Origin: Flavobacterium sp. 83
GTDB taxonomy: Bacteria; Bacteroidota; Bacteroidia; Flavobacteriales; Flavobacteriaceae
Length of the DNA stretch: 64,000 nt
Reading direction: 5' to 3'
Assembly: GCF_000744835.1 (NCBI RefSeq)
Contig: NZ_JQMS01000001.1
Location: forward strand, 1,674,001-1,738,000
Both the position numbers and the translations under genes were made by a program. The notes below the pieces were generated by a model that was given only the letters and a program-made list of their open reading frames with translations, was not told where the DNA came from and searched no databases. This document shows positions 61,661 to 64,000 of this stretch, piece after piece; the stretch's first letter is position 1, and the number at the start of each line of letters is the position of its first letter.

Positions 61661-64000
61661 ATGATAAGAAGTATCTTTTTTATACTGCTTTTAAGTTTCG
61701 TTTTAATACAGAGTTCTTGTAATTCATCAGACAAAGATAAAAGTAAAATTTCTATAGGATTTTCGCAGTGTGTTGGGAGTGACATTTGGCGGGTCTCAAT
61801 GAATCATGCGATGCAAGTAGAAGCCTCGCTTCATCCTGAAATTGATTTGACTATTTACAATGCTAATAGGAAAGCGAGTAAGCAAATTAGTGATATTCAG
61901 AAATTTATTGACAAAAAAGTAGATGTTATTATAATTTCCCCTTTTGAATCAGATTCAATTGTTCCAGTAATTGAGGAAGCAGAATCTAAAGGTATTCCAG
62001 TTATTATAATGGATAGAAAAGCAAATACTTCAGGCTATACAACTTATTTAGGGGCAGATAATCTTGAAGTTGGTCGATTGGCAGGAAAACATATTGTTTC
62101 TAGTTCTCATGGAGATGCTACTGTGATTGAAATAAATGGAGACTACACTTCAACACCCGGTATAGAGAGGAGTATGGGTTTTAAACAGATTGTTAATCAA
62201 TATCCTGGTATTAAGGTTTTTACTATAGAAGCGGATGACTTTGGACATCCTAGAGAAAATTATAGTAAACTGTTAGATAGTTTGCACGATATTGATTTTG
62301 TATATTCATTTAACGATCTTATTGCTTACAATGCTTGGAAGATTGCAAAGAATAAAAAAGTTGATAAAAATATAAAATTTATAGGTGTTGACGGCCAAAA
62401 TGGTCCTTTGGGAGGTATTCAATTAGTAAAAGATAAGATTTTAGATGCAACGGTTTTATATCCCACAGGAGGGAGCGAAGCTATTAAGTTGGCATTGAAA
62501 ATAGCTAATAAAGAGATTGTCCCTAAAAATAACAAACTCAATACCACATTAATTGATTCTCTTAATGCAGATATTATGAGCAATCAATTTGATAAGATAA
62601 CAATTCAACAATCTGATATTGAGCAACAACAGAGCGTTATCAGAAGTCAAGAAGAGAAATACTCCGGTCAGAGCAATCTTTTAAAACTTTTATTTTTTCT
62701 ATTTATATTGGCACTAGGTTTAGCTTTTTTCAGTATTTATTCCCGTATAACAATAAGTCGTAAAAAGATTGAATTAGAAGAGAGAAATAAAAAAATTAAA
62801 AGCCAAAGAAATGAAATTAAAAAGTATTCAGAAGAATTAAAACAAAGTAATGAAGCTCGTTTGAGTTTTTTTATGGGATTATCTCATGAATTTAAAACGC
62901 CTTTGACTTTAATTTTAAGTTCTGTCGAATCTTTGGGCAGTGAACTCAAAACCAAAGGGAGTTCAGTAAATAAAGAAATTAATTTGATGTATAATAATTC
63001 CAGAAGGTTGCTCCGACTAATCAATCAATTATTGGATTACAGAAAAGTAGAAGATAAAAAATTTATATTAAGAGCTTCAAATACTAATTTATTAGATTTT
63101 TCAAAAAGTATTATTATAGATTTTGAAAGAGAAGCAAAAAAGCTTAATATAGATTTCTCCTTGGTTTCAAATAATCCTGAACTTGAGGTATATATTGATC
63201 GTAATTTAATGGATAAAGTCTATTTTAATTTATTATCAAATGCTTTTAAATTTACCCCTGAAAATGGTAAAATAACAATAAAAATAAGAGAAGATAAAAC
63301 TAATAATGTAGTTAAAATTTCATTTAAAGATTCAGGAATAGGAATCCCGGAAAACGAATTAAATCAAGTTTTTAATGCCTTTTACCAGGGGTCGAATAAT
63401 TATAGAAATAGCTCAGGAGTTGGTTTGCATTTGTCAAAAAGTTTTATTGATTTGCATAAGGGAACAGTAGAAATTATTTCTAAAAATGGGACTGAATTTA
63501 TAATAACATTGCAGTTAGGAAAAGCACATCTTGACGAAAAGAATATTCTAAAGAATCCGGTTTTAGAAATAATTAATCAAACAGATTATTTAGATGAAGA
63601 AGTGATTCAAAGTTCAGAGTCCAAAACTAATGAGGATAAATATTCTGTTTTGTATATCGAAGATAATAAGGATTTGTCTGATTTTATTTCAAATAAATTG
63701 TCTGTAGAGTATAATGTGTATACCTCTAATGGATTTGATGCTATTGAACAATCTTTGGAAATAATACCAGATGTTATTATTTGTGATTTGAACTTACCTG
63801 GAAAAAACGGTTTTGAAATATGTCAAATTTTAAAGAAAGACCTTAGAACTTCACATATTCCAGTTTTGATACTGACCGCCTCAGATGATCCGGATTCTTA
63901 TTTAAAAGCATTAGAGAGTGGTGCTGATTTATTTTTGACAAAACCATTTAATTTAAAAGTGTTGTCTCAATCTGTAAAAGGATTGCTTTTTAATAGAGAG
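61661..64000 (+). CDS. Hybrid sensor kinase with periplasmic sugar-binding-like domain (partial, 3' end beyond window)
   Basis: 780 codons from the ATG at 61661 with no stop by the window edge. Signal (1-19) then a LacI/RbsB-like periplasmic binding domain (about 28-300; ISIGFSQCVGSDIWR, DVIIISPFESDSI, VIIMDRKA, GADNLEVGRLAG), coiled segment, membrane helix 340-362, HisKA with His409 (GLSHEFKTPLTLIL), ATPase domain (LLSNAFKFTPENG, GIGIPENE, GVGLHLSKS) and receiver (VIICDLNLPGKNG, FLTKPF). It is the one-protein two-component type seen in Bacteroidota, usually ending in an AraC domain beyond the edge. Ligand probably a sugar, inferred. Confidence 0.93.
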   Translation, partial: MIRSIFFILLLSFVLIQSSCNSSDKDKSKISIGFSQCVGSDIWRVSMNHAMQVEASLHPEIDLTIYNANRKASKQISDIQKFIDKKVDVIIISPFESDSIVPVIEEAESKGIPVIIMDRKANTSGYTTYLGADNLEVGRLAGKHIVSSSHGDATVIEINGDYTSTPGIERSMGFKQIVNQYPGIKVFTIEADDFGHPRENYSKLLDSLHDIDFVYSFNDLIAYNAWKIAKNKKVDKNIKFIGVDGQNGPLGGIQLVKDKILDATVLYPTGGSEAIKLALKIANKEIVPKNNKLNTTLIDSLNADIMSNQFDKITIQQSDIEQQQSVIRSQEEKYSGQSNLLKLLFFLFILALGLAFFSIYSRITISRKKIELEERNKKIKSQRNEIKKYSEELKQSNEARLSFFMGLSHEFKTPLTLILSSVESLGSELKTKGSSVNKEINLMYNNSRRLLRLINQLLDYRKVEDKKFILRASNTNLLDFSKSIIIDFEREAKKLNIDFSLVSNNPELEVYIDRNLMDKVYFNLLSNAFKFTPENGKITIKIREDKTNNVVKISFKDSGIGIPENELNQVFNAFYQGSNNYRNSSGVGLHLSKSFIDLHKGTVEIISKNGTEFIITLQLGKAHLDEKNILKNPVLEIINQTDYLDEEVIQSSESKTNEDKYSVLYIEDNKDLSDFISNKLSVEYNVYTSNGFDAIEQSLEIIPDVIICDLNLPGKNGFEICQILKKDLRTSHIPVLILTASDDPDSYLKALESGADLFLTKPFNLKVLSQSVKGLLFNRE

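Overview
The window looks like chromosomal DNA of a Flavobacterium-type member of the Bacteroidota. Supporting signs are the low GC, the gliding genes gldB and gldC next to nadE, TAnnTTTG (-7) promoter elements before many genes, near absence of Shine-Dalgarno sequences, DUF5916 and DUF6702 family proteins, a large FtsZ, and a periplasmic-binding-domain/kinase/receiver sensor at the right end. No phage, transposase, plasmid gene or CRISPR array was seen.

Layout. 1-3.7 kb: leftward operon of a TetR-type regulator, an ABC transporter with an unusual ATPase domain, and an HlyD-like protein cut by the window edge. 3.8-5.3 kb: gpmI. 5.5-10.5 kb: two tandem DUF5916 paralogues. 10.7-13 kb: two convergent L,D-transpeptidase genes of different families whose 3' ends overlap. 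13.6-13.8 kb: two identical tRNA-Gly genes. 13.8-19.8 kb: pepE, three overlapping carboxypeptidase-regulatory-domain genes, a DUF6702 gene and an M1 peptidase. 19.9-23.9 kb: Tat subunit, PAP2 phosphatase, O-methyltransferase, rlmN, polyprenyl synthase. 24-26.4 kb: ECF sigma factor, membrane protein (likely anti-sigma) and outer membrane protein.

26.4-37.5 kb is a sensory island: a PAS kinase, a receiver-kinase fusion, a NarL-type regulator, a divergent receiver-AraC regulator, small membrane proteins, and a six-PAS kinase with its receiver. 37.6-42.5 kb: dnaG, a second copy of the NarL-type regulator, nadE, gldB, gldC. 42.6-44.0 kb: engB and an alpha/beta hydrolase.

44.4-60.2 kb is the division and cell-wall (dcw) cluster: mraZ, rsmH, ftsL, ftsI, murE, mraY, murD, ftsW, murG, murC, ftsQ, ftsA, ftsZ, all on one strand and often overlapping; murF and ddl are absent. 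MraZ-type operator repeats lie before it, and a perfect 20-bp inverted repeat splits it between murD and ftsW. It is followed by a YqeY-like gene, tRNA-Arg and the start of a large hybrid sensor kinase that runs off the window.

Most genes are ordinary core genes. The most distinctive items are the ABC protein with altered catalytic motifs, the DnaG without zinc ligands, a nested RNA-like fold at 31.70-31.78 kb, the murD-ftsW hairpin, the duplicated regulators and DUF5916 genes, and two copies of a palindromic intergenic element.
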